Shown here piece after piece: positions 24,054-31,340 of a DNA stretch of 64,000 nucleotides. Source of the stretch: Castellaniella sp034674885 (GTDB lineage: Bacteria; Pseudomonadota; Gammaproteobacteria; Burkholderiales; Burkholderiaceae_B); the NCBI RefSeq assembly GCF_034674885.1, contig NZ_JAUCDS010000005.1, positions 1 through 64,000 on the forward strand, written 5' to 3'. Position 1 is the first letter of the stretch, and every line of letters begins with the position of its first letter. The notes beneath the pieces are model-generated. The model was not told the DNA's origin. It worked only from the letters and a program-made list of their open reading frames with translations, and searched no databases. A program made the position numbers and the translations under genes.

Positions 24054-25229
24054 ATGCAGGAAACAATCAACTGGCTTTCCATTCTGGTCCGATGGGGGCA
24101 CGTCATCGCGGCGATTACATGGATCGGGACTTCGTTTTATTTCAATTGGTTCGATCTCCGAGTCAGGCCCACGCAAGACCCGGTCACCAAGGAAAACAAT
24201 CGCGGCACCATCCACGAGATGCACGGTGGCAGTTTTTACTACCATGAGCAGTATTGGCCGGATCGCGATCATCCCCGCACGTTGGCGCATTCGGGTCCTG
24301 CACAGTTCACGTTCCTCAGCGGTCTGGCGTTGCTGGCCCTGTTGTATTGGGCGAGCGCCAGCATATATCTGCTCGATGCGTCCGTCCTGAACGTCTCACC
24401 GGTCACGGGGGTGTTGATCAGCGTCCTCTTGCTGGCGATCATCTGGCCGGTGTATTACGCCCTGGTGCGGACGATACGCAGTGAACGGATCTTCAGCCTG
24501 TGTTTTGCGGCTGTGGTTCTGCTGCTGTGCTTTGTCTGTGTCCATTTGTTCAGTGCGCGAGGCGCGTTCATCCAGGTGGGCGCCATGCTGGGGACCGTCA
24601 TGGCATTGAGCGTCCATTTCGTCATTGTTCCCAATCACATCAAGATGCGTCGGCAGATCCAGCAAGGGCAGCCCCTGGATATCTCCCTGGGAGAACGCGC
24701 AAAGCGGGTGTCGACACATAACAATTACATCACCCTGCCCGTGATCCTGGCCATGTTGTCAACGCATTTCTCGGCAGTGACGGGCAGTGCCCTCAATTGG
24801 CTGGTGCTGTTTCTGTTGATGTCGGCAGGTACGCTGTTGAGGCATTGGCGCAACGTGCAGTTCAAGACGGATCGCTCGGATCACCGTCTCCTGCTTGCTG
24901 CCGCAGCGCTCATCGCTCTGGGTATCGGCCTCACCAGGATTCCGTCGTCGCCTGGCAGTATGCCGGCCGGCGCTGTCGCCAGCAGCGAGCAGATCCACCA
25001 GATCGTGCAGAACCGGTGCGTGACCTGTCACTCAGCGACCCCGAGCAGCCCTTTGTTCTCGTCGGCGCCACTGGGTTTCAGGCTCGATACGCTGGCCCAG
25101 ATCGAAGCCAGTGCGCCCCTGATCATGGCCCGGGCTGTCAACAGCAAGGAAATGCCTCCCGGAAATCTGACTCAGATGACCGACGAGGAAAGAGCGCAGC
25201 TGGGCGCCTGGCTGCAATCACATCAATGA
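24054..25229 (+). CDS. puuD: membrane urate hydroxylase (factor-independent urate oxidase) with C-terminal cytochrome c
   Basis: A 391-residue protein: an N-terminal membrane domain of seven or eight helices (residues 5-295) with the family start NWLSILVRWGHVIAAITWIGTSFYFNW, and a C-terminal cytochrome c domain with haem site CVTCH at 322-326 and likely distal Met367 (SKEMPPGN). PuuD oxidises urate to 5-hydroxyisourate and passes electrons to cytochrome c oxidase rather than O2. ATG 24054 has the strong site GGAGAGGAGA. It starts a run of urate genes with 1-31 base gaps. Confidence 0.95.
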   Translation: MQETINWLSILVRWGHVIAAITWIGTSFYFNWFDLRVRPTQDPVTKENNRGTIHEMHGGSFYYHEQYWPDRDHPRTLAHSGPAQFTFLSGLALLALLYWASASIYLLDASVLNVSPVTGVLISVLLLAIIWPVYYALVRTIRSERIFSLCFAAVVLLLCFVCVHLFSARGAFIQVGAMLGTVMALSVHFVIVPNHIKMRRQIQQGQPLDISLGERAKRVSTHNNYITLPVILAMLSTHFSAVTGSALNWLVLFLLMSAGTLLRHWRNVQFKTDRSDHRLLLAAAALIALGIGLTRIPSSPGSMPAGAVASSEQIHQIVQNRCVTCHSATPSSPLFSSAPLGFRLDTLAQIEASAPLIMARAVNSKEMPPGNLTQMTDEERAQLGAWLQSHQ

Positions 25230-25260
25230 CAAGCAATCAAATTGCGTGGGACGAGACATC

Positions 25261-26643
25261 ATGAATCTGAAGAAATCTGACGTGCATCCTGCAGACGAGG
25301 TGCTGCCTGTCTGGGAACTCTTTATTTTTGGCTTGCAACATGTGTTGATCATGTACGCGGGCGCCATTGCTGTTCCGCTCATCATCGGCGGCGTGCTGGG
25401 GCTGCCCAAAGAGCAGATCGCCTTGTTGATCAATTGCGATCTGTTCGCTTGCGGGGTCATTTCGATCCTGCAGTCCGTCGGTTTTTGGAAATTCGGCGTG
25501 AGGCTGCCTGTCATGATGGGGGTGACGTTTGCGACCGTGCCGTCGATGATCATCTTGGCGGGTGATCCCAACATCGGCGCACAGGGCCTGTATGGCTCCA
25601 TTATCGGCGCAGGGATTGTCACCATGATACTGGCGCCGTTCGTCGGTAAGCTGGTGCGGTTCTTTCCGCCCGTCGTGACGGGCACCGTGATTGCAGTGAC
25701 CGGTCTGACGATTCTACGCATCGGTATCAATTGGGCGGCGGGCGGCAATCCCACGATCAGAAAAATGGTGGATGGGGTCCTTCAGGACGTGCCCAATCCG
25801 AATTATGGCGCTCCTGAAAATCTCCTGTTTGCGGGGCTTGTGCTGATTGTCATTTTGCTTCTGGCAAAATTCGCCAAGGGTTTCTGGGCCAACATTTCGG
25901 TTTTGGTTGGCTTGCTGGTGGGTTTTGCGCTGGCCTGGATGACGGGGCGTGTCGACCTCACGGGTTTGCGCGAAGCCGCCTGGTTTGAAGTCATCGAGCC
26001 TTTGGCATTCGGCTGGCCGACATTCCATCCCTGGGCCATCCTGTCGCTATCGATCGTGATGGTCATTGTCATGGTCGAGACCATCGGGCTGTTGCTGGCT
26101 GTGGGTGAAATGGTCGGGCGTCGGCCCGGCCCGGAGGGCATCACACGCGGTCTGTTGGTCGATGGGCTCGGGACAGTCATTGGCGGCATCTTCAACACCT
26201 TTCCCTATGTATCGTTCTCGCAGAATATCGGTCTCGTGGGAGTGACAGGCATCAAGAGCCGTTGGGTATGCGCCATGGCGGGCATCATCTTGATCGTATT
26301 TGCGTTGTTTCCCAAACTGGGCATCCTCGCGGCTTCGATTCCCGCTTATGTTCTCGGGGGCGCAGGTATCGTGATGTTCGGCATGGTGTGTGCCACCGGC
26401 ATCAAGATTCTGTCGGACGTTGATTACCGGAATCAGCATAATCTCTTCATTGTCGCCATCAGTGTGGGAATCGGGCTAATTCCCATGATTGCCCCCAGTT
26501 TTTTCGGGCATTTCCCGAAATCCCTGACGCCGCTGACGCACAGTGGGATCGCACTGTCGGCCATCGTGTCGATGTTGCTCAATTTCTATTTCAATCATTT
26601 CCGGGCCAGCCGTACGCAGCAGGCCGCATCCGCCGAGGTCTGA
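25261..26643 (+). CDS. NCS2-family nucleobase permease, probably urate/xanthine:H+ symporter
   Basis: A 460-residue inner-membrane transporter with 14 hydrophobic segments. The NAT/NCS2 features are visible: QHVLIMYAGAIAVPLIIGG in helix 1 and, in helix 10, the NAT motif QNIGLVGVTGIKSR (Q-N-x-G-x-x-x-x-T). The ATG at 25261 is preferred over a start 5 codons earlier. Its position between puuD and the HIU hydrolase supports urate uptake (UacT/UacA-like). Specificity is inferred from context. Confidence 0.93.
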   Translation: MNLKKSDVHPADEVLPVWELFIFGLQHVLIMYAGAIAVPLIIGGVLGLPKEQIALLINCDLFACGVISILQSVGFWKFGVRLPVMMGVTFATVPSMIILAGDPNIGAQGLYGSIIGAGIVTMILAPFVGKLVRFFPPVVTGTVIAVTGLTILRIGINWAAGGNPTIRKMVDGVLQDVPNPNYGAPENLLFAGLVLIVILLLAKFAKGFWANISVLVGLLVGFALAWMTGRVDLTGLREAAWFEVIEPLAFGWPTFHPWAILSLSIVMVIVMVETIGLLLAVGEMVGRRPGPEGITRGLLVDGLGTVIGGIFNTFPYVSFSQNIGLVGVTGIKSRWVCAMAGIILIVFALFPKLGILAASIPAYVLGGAGIVMFGMVCATGIKILSDVDYRNQHNLFIVAISVGIGLIPMIAPSFFGHFPKSLTPLTHSGIALSAIVSMLLNFYFNHFRASRTQQAASAEV

Positions 26644-26644
26644 C

Positions 26645-27445
26645 ATGTCGATGGACCTGTATGCTCAGCAGGCAATCCTGACCACGCACGCCCTGGATCT
26701 TTCACGAGGCTGCCCGGGGGCTGGACTGGGTGTCACTCTGCGCGAAGGCGATGCCCGGACGCGCGCGACGCCACTGGCCAGTGTGACGCTGAATGCTCAG
26801 GGGCGGTGTGCCGCTCCGCTGCTCTCCAGTGCGAGTGCCCGGGCGGGATCCTATGTGCTGGACTTCGATCTGGCGGCGTATTTTGATGCCCCCTCTATCT
26901 TCCCCTGTGTTCGGGTGTGCTTTCGTCTGGCCGAGCCGCTGGCTCACTATCATGTCCCGTTGATCGTGGCGCCTGGCGGATATTCTTGTTACAGAGGGGC
27001 TCCACCCTCACGGTCACCCCGTGAATCTGGCGCCTGGCATGTCGGTGACCCAGCCTCGTGGCCAGATGTCATGCAGCCATCACAGGGTACGGGTGGCGGC
27101 GCGGGTTTGTCCTTGCATGTCATCGACATTGCCCGTGGCGTCGGCGCCTGCGGTTTGCAGGGGACTTTGCTAAGGGACGCTGACTGCTCCGCAGAGTCCG
27201 GCTTCGCGATCAATGCGGAAGGCAGAACCGATCACTGGTTGATACCGGATGGCTGTCTCGTAGCCACAGATTATGTGCTCGAATTCCAAGTTGGCGACTA
27301 TTACCGCCAACTGGGGTTCGGCGTGGGAGATCATCCCTTTTTCGATACTGTCCCGGTCAAACTCCGCATCCAGGACATCGCCGAACATCATCACGTGGTC
27401 CTCCTCCTTTCTCCATGGGGATACAGTTGCTATCGTGGCAGCTGA
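26645..27445 (+). CDS. uraH: tandem-domain 5-hydroxyisourate hydrolase (two transthyretin-like domains)
   Basis: A 266-residue protein, about twice the usual ~110. Domain 1 (residues 10-119) starts LTTHALDLSRGCP and ends GGYSCYRGA; domain 2 (154-266) starts LSLHVIDIARGVG and ends WGYSCYRGS. Both keep the catalytic set: His15/Arg54/His103 and His158/Arg194/His250. The end YRGA in domain 1 differs from the consensus YRGS. The two halves are clearly diverged (not a recent duplication), joined by a ~34-residue Pro/Ser-rich linker. HIU hydrolase converts 5-hydroxyisourate to OHCU, a homotetramer of single domains in other bacteria; here two fused pairs might form the tetramer. The start is 1 base after the permease stop. 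Confidence 0.85.
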   Translation: MSMDLYAQQAILTTHALDLSRGCPGAGLGVTLREGDARTRATPLASVTLNAQGRCAAPLLSSASARAGSYVLDFDLAAYFDAPSIFPCVRVCFRLAEPLAHYHVPLIVAPGGYSCYRGAPPSRSPRESGAWHVGDPASWPDVMQPSQGTGGGAGLSLHVIDIARGVGACGLQGTLLRDADCSAESGFAINAEGRTDHWLIPDGCLVATDYVLEFQVGDYYRQLGFGVGDHPFFDTVPVKLRIQDIAEHHHVVLLLSPWGYSCYRGS

Positions 27446-27460
27446 CTTTAGCCAATAGAC

Positions 27461-28207
27461 ATGAAATTACTTCTGATCAATCCCAATACCAGCCAATTCG
27501 TCACTGAGATGGTCGCGGCGGCTGCAAAAACGGTCCTCGCGCCCGATGTTCAGCTCACTGCGGTGACCGGTACGTATGGCTCCCCGATCGTGAGCGGGCG
27601 TTCCGAGGACGCCTTGGCTGCGGCGGAGGCCCTGCACCTGGCTCTGGAACATGCACCGGGTCATGATGCCGTCATCCTGGCCATTTCCTTTGACAGCGGC
27701 TTGTCAGCTCTGCGCGAGTGCCTGGATATTCCGGTCATCGGCATGACAGAGGCCGCGATGTTGACCGCGATGACAGTCGCGGAACGTTTTTCCCTGATCA
27801 CATTCGGCTATCACGCTCGTGGCATTTATGCAGAACTGGCCAGGCGTTACGGTCTGGACGCCCGGCTGGGTGCCGTGCTGTCACTGCCGCCGCTCTCTGA
27901 CGAGCAGATCAGGAATCCCGCACTCGTCTTTCCTGAATTGCGGGCCATGATCGAGGCAGAGGTGCATGACCATCAGGCAGAGGCCATCGTCCTTTCCGGG
28001 GCGATATTTGCTAACATTTATGAAGGCATTGCACCGCAACTCAGTGTTCCGGTGCTCAACGGGGTGCGTGAAGCTGTTGGGCTGGCTCAGTCGCTGGTCC
28101 GCTTGAACCTGAAAAAACCACTCAGCGGTAGTTTCCGTCTACCGGAACCTAAAGCAGTCAAATGGCCTTTTGCAGCCGTTGAACAAGCCTACCAATCGCC
28201 ATCCTAG
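27461..28207 (+). CDS. Asp/Glu/hydantoin racemase-superfamily protein lacking both catalytic cysteines
   Basis: A 248-residue protein with the hydantoin/allantoin racemase fold: LLINPNTS start, PVIGMTEAAM and VPVLNGVREAVGLAQ blocks. In active racemases two cysteines sit in A-C-F-G-D and L-G-C-A-G; here those positions are Ile75 (AISFD) and Gly180 (LSGAI), and the only Cys is C87 elsewhere. It lies 15 bases after the HIU hydrolase in the urate operon. HpxA-type allantoin racemases occur in similar clusters, but the missing cysteines make ordinary racemisation unlikely. Other roles in the step after HIU hydrolysis are possible; unresolved. Confidence 0.75.
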   Translation: MKLLLINPNTSQFVTEMVAAAAKTVLAPDVQLTAVTGTYGSPIVSGRSEDALAAAEALHLALEHAPGHDAVILAISFDSGLSALRECLDIPVIGMTEAAMLTAMTVAERFSLITFGYHARGIYAELARRYGLDARLGAVLSLPPLSDEQIRNPALVFPELRAMIEAEVHDHQAEAIVLSGAIFANIYEGIAPQLSVPVLNGVREAVGLAQSLVRLNLKKPLSGSFRLPEPKAVKWPFAAVEQAYQSPS

Positions 28208-28252
28208 GAACAGCGAAACCTTTCGGATGCGGATAATCTACCAGGGGGGGAT

Positions 28253-28903
28253 ATGCTGCTTGCCGATCAGGCATTTCAAGCCATCAGGACGCTGTTACTT
28301 AGCGGCGATGTACGGGCGGGCCAGATGGTGTCTATCTCGGAACTGGTCGAGCTGTCGGGCTATCCTCTGGCCCCTGTGCGGGAAGCGGTCAAGTATGCGG
28401 AAACCCAGGGCCTGGTCCAGATCCTGCCCAAGCGGGGTGTGCTGGTGATTGAACCGCTGCCATCCGTCATCCAAGAATGTTTTCACTTGCGATACCTGAT
28501 GGATCAGGAAGGCGCCCGGATCCTGGCCAATCAGGCGGATCGAGAGCACCTGCGCGAGCTCCGGCAGGCGCATGCCGAAATACGCGACGAGGCCGGCGTG
28601 AATGTCACGCCGGCGTTGCAGCGCCGGGCCCGAGAGGTCGACCGGGAACTGCACCGCGTGCTGGAGCAGGCACTGAATAACTCTTTGGCGTCGCGTATCT
28701 ACGCCAGCAATCACGACCGTATCACCGTCCTGCAGCTATCGCGGCGGTTTCTTTCAGAGCGTATTATCTCTGCCATGGACGAGCATCTGGATATCCTAGA
28801 CTCGATCCTGGTAGGAGACGACTCCGGGGCCATGAAGGCGATCAGGACGCATTTTGTCTGCACCCTGCGCTGGTGGGGGATGGACGCTCCTGACATGCTC
28901 TGA
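28253..28903 (+). CDS. GntR-family (FCD) transcriptional regulator of the urate cluster
   Basis: A 216-residue protein with an N-terminal GntR winged helix (about 8-65: GQMVSISELVELSGYPLAPVREAVKYAETQGLV) and an all-helical FCD effector domain (85-205). The final gene of the run, 45 bases after the racemase-like gene with a G-rich ribosome site. Probably a repressor released by a urate pathway intermediate, with the palindrome at 23974-23989 as candidate site (inference). Confidence 0.88.
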   Translation: MLLADQAFQAIRTLLLSGDVRAGQMVSISELVELSGYPLAPVREAVKYAETQGLVQILPKRGVLVIEPLPSVIQECFHLRYLMDQEGARILANQADREHLRELRQAHAEIRDEAGVNVTPALQRRAREVDRELHRVLEQALNNSLASRIYASNHDRITVLQLSRRFLSERIISAMDEHLDILDSILVGDDSGAMKAIRTHFVCTLRWWGMDAPDML

Positions 28904-28919
28904 CCTCATCCTGGCGCGA

Positions 28920-28941
28920 TGAACCGTGCCGCTGCGGTTCA
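28920..28941. terminator. weak hairpin between the GntR gene and the convergent ABC operon
   Basis: TGAACCG (28920-28926) and CGGTTCA (28935-28941) form a 7-bp stem with an 8-base loop, overlapping the stop codon of the minus-strand ATPase gene. It lacks a T-run. May act as a convergent terminator. Confidence 0.3.
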
Positions 28942-29682
28942 GCCCTGCAGCGTGACCACGAAGCGCTGCGTCCTGGGATCCCGGGGATGCTGGAACAGGT
29001 CTTGCGAAGGCCCGGATTCGACGATGGCGCCGTCTTCCAGAAACACCGTCTGACGGGCGATCTGCGCGGCCAGCCGCAGATCGTGCGTGGCCATCAGCAT
29101 GGTCATGCCTTCCTGGGCCAGGGCGCCCAGCACGGCCACGACTTCCGCCGCCAGCCCAGGGTCCAGGGCGGATGTGGGTTCATCGCACAGCAGCACGCGC
29201 GGTTCGGGCGCCAGGGCGCGGGCGATGGCCACGCGCTGTTGCTGGCCGCCCGACAGGCTGGCGGGCCAGGCATCGGCCTTGTCGCGCAGGCCGACCTTGT
29301 CCAGCAATTCACAGGCGCGCGCGTAGGCCCGGTCGCGCGGCCAGCGCTTGACGGTGATCAGGCCTTCCATCACGTTCTGGATGGCGGTCTGGTGCGGGAA
29401 CAGCTGGAAATTCTGGAACACCATGCCGGTCTGTTGCCGGACCCGCTGGACGGCGTGCCGGTCGGGGTGACGCCCCGCCTGGAATTGGATCGTTTCGGTG
29501 CCGATGGTGAGCTGGCCTTCGTCGGGGGTTTCCAGCAAGTTCACGCAGCGCAGCAGCGTGCTCTTGCCGCTGCCCGACGGGCCGATCAGGGCCGTGACCT
29601 GGCCTTCGGGAATGGTGACGCCGACGGTTTTCAGGACCTCGTGGCCGCCAAAGGACTTGCGGATGCCTTCCAGCTGGATCAT
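28939..29682 (-). CDS. amino-acid (cystine-type) ABC transporter, ATP-binding protein
   Basis: A 247-residue ATPase with Walker A GPSGSGKST, Q-loop VFQNFQLFPHQT, LSGGQQQR, Walker B VLLCDEPTSALD and MATHDL. PAAT class. The ATG at 29682 overlaps the permease stop by 4 bases, as in many TcyC/ArtP-type systems. Operates with the permease and the binding protein at 30406-31203. Confidence 0.93.
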   Translation of the reverse strand: MIQLEGIRKSFGGHEVLKTVGVTIPEGQVTALIGPSGSGKSTLLRCVNLLETPDEGQLTIGTETIQFQAGRHPDRHAVQRVRQQTGMVFQNFQLFPHQTAIQNVMEGLITVKRWPRDRAYARACELLDKVGLRDKADAWPASLSGGQQQRVAIARALAPEPRVLLCDEPTSALDPGLAAEVVAVLGALAQEGMTMLMATHDLRLAAQIARQTVFLEDGAIVESGPSQDLFQHPRDPRTQRFVVTLQG

Positions 29683-30359
29683 CGCTGGCCCTCGGAAAAA
29701 ACAGCGTGCTGGCTGAAATGGCGTTCGAGCCGGGTCTGCGCGGCTGACAGGAAGGTGCACAGGACCAGGTAGATCAGGGCGGCTTCCGTGTACAGGATCA
29801 GCGGTTCGTAGGTGACGGACGCGATGCGCTGCGCGGCCTGGAAGATTTCCGGCACCGTGATGACGGCTGCCAGGGAAGTGTCCTTGACCAGCGCGATGAA
29901 GGAATTGGACAGCGGCGGCACGGCTACGCGGGCCGCCTGCGGCAGGATCGTGCGCCGCAGCGCCTGGGCGCGGGTCATGCTCAGGGAATAGGCGGCATCC
30001 CACTGGCCCCGGGGGATGGCCTCGATGGCCCCGCGGATGACCTCCGCGTTGTAGGCCCCGACGTTCAGCGAAAAACCGATCAGCGCGGCCGGCAGCGGGT
30101 CGAGGACGAAGCCGATGCTGGGCAGTCCGTAGAAGATCACGAACAGCTGCACCAGCAGGGGGGTGCCCCGGATCAGCCAGATGTAGAAGCGCACCAGGGC
30201 GACCAGCGGCGGCGGTCCGAACAGCCGTGCGATGGCCGCCAGGAATGCCAGCGCCAGCCCGATCAGGAACGACAGGATCGCCAGCGGTACGGTGAATTGA
30301 AACCCTCCGACCAGCAGCGGCCAGAGGGAGTTTGCCATCAGGTGCAGCCAATCTGGCAC
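29679..30359 (-). CDS. amino-acid (cystine-type) ABC transporter, permease
   Basis: A 226-residue membrane protein of the standard PAAT permease length, with about five helices and the signature WDAAYSLSMTRAQALRRTILPQAAR (EAA-like loop). A single permease gene is present, so it probably forms a homodimer. Confidence 0.92.
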   Translation of the reverse strand: MPDWLHLMANSLWPLLVGGFQFTVPLAILSFLIGLALAFLAAIARLFGPPPLVALVRFYIWLIRGTPLLVQLFVIFYGLPSIGFVLDPLPAALIGFSLNVGAYNAEVIRGAIEAIPRGQWDAAYSLSMTRAQALRRTILPQAARVAVPPLSNSFIALVKDTSLAAVITVPEIFQAAQRIASVTYEPLILYTEAALIYLVLCTFLSAAQTRLERHFSQHAVFSEGQR

Positions 30360-30405
30360 GGTCGGGAACTCCTTGGGGATCGTGTCGCAGTATAGGCGAT
30401 CGGGC

Positions 30406-31203
30406 TTACTTCACCCGGGAAGACAGGTCGGTGCCGAAGTAGCGTTCCGAGATTTGTTTGTACGTGCCGTCGGCGCGGATGGCGTCCAGCGCCTTGTCCA
30501 CAGCAGCTTTCAGGGCGGGCTGGTCCTTGCGCATCAGTACGCCCGACTGGCTGAACTCCGCGCTGTCATCCGTGGCCACGACCTTGACCTTGGCGGCGGG
30601 CTGCTGCTTCTTGAAGTCCAGGAAGGACAGTTCATCGTTGACGGTGGCGTCCACCCGGCCGGACGTCAGCAATGCGATGGCGTCGTTGAAGCCCTGCACC
30701 GGCACGACCTCGGCCCCGTAGCGCTGGGCCAGTTTGCCGAAGTTGCTGGTGATGGTGTTGGCGGAGCGCTTGCCTTTCAGGTCCTGGAAAGTGTGGATGG
30801 CCGTGTTGTCGTCGCGCACGATCAGGGCGGCTGCCGAGGAGATGTACGGTTTCGAGAATTCGTATTTGGCCTGGCGTTCGGGCGTGATGCCGACCTGGTT
30901 GATGACCACGTCGTAGCGGTTGACGTTCAGCCCGGCGATCAGGCCGTCCCATTTGCCTTCGACGAACTCCGCCTTGACGCCCAGTTGTTTGGCGATGGCG
31001 CGGCCGATGTCCACGTCAAAGCCCACCAGCTTGTTGTCCTTCTGGTCGTGGAAGGAGAACGGGGCATAGGTGCCCTCGGTGCCGATGCGGATGGTGCCGG
31101 CCTTCTGGATGGCGGCCAGATCGTCGGTCGCCGCCTGGGCGGCAGGCGCCATCGAGAGCAGGGGCAGAGCTGCAGCCAGTACGAGAGCGGAAAGTTTTTT
31201 CAT
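30406..31203 (-). CDS. amino-acid ABC transporter, periplasmic binding protein (cystine/polar amino-acid type)
   Basis: A 265-residue secreted protein with a Sec signal (MKKLSALVLAAALPLL...AQA) and SBP_bac_3 fold: GTIRIGTEGTYAPFSF, LVGFDVDIGRAIAKQLG, the Arg-contact KWDGLIAGLN, and SERYFG end. Closest in pattern to cystine-binding TcyA/FliY proteins; the exact ligand is not decidable by eye. It is 46 bases upstream of the permease gene. Confidence 0.9.
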   Translation of the reverse strand: MKKLSALVLAAALPLLSMAPAAQAATDDLAAIQKAGTIRIGTEGTYAPFSFHDQKDNKLVGFDVDIGRAIAKQLGVKAEFVEGKWDGLIAGLNVNRYDVVINQVGITPERQAKYEFSKPYISSAAALIVRDDNTAIHTFQDLKGKRSANTITSNFGKLAQRYGAEVVPVQGFNDAIALLTSGRVDATVNDELSFLDFKKQQPAAKVKVVATDDSAEFSQSGVLMRKDQPALKAAVDKALDAIRADGTYKQISERYFGTDLSSRVK

Positions 31204-31340
31204 GAGCAGGCCTCGATAGTTAAGCGGTGTTGTTATATGAACGGCTTGTTTTATGGGTTTTCATTCTAATGAGCCCTTATCGACCCTGCAAAGCTTTTCG
31301 ATGATTAAGCATATGGCAATGCGCTATATGATTAGCAACT

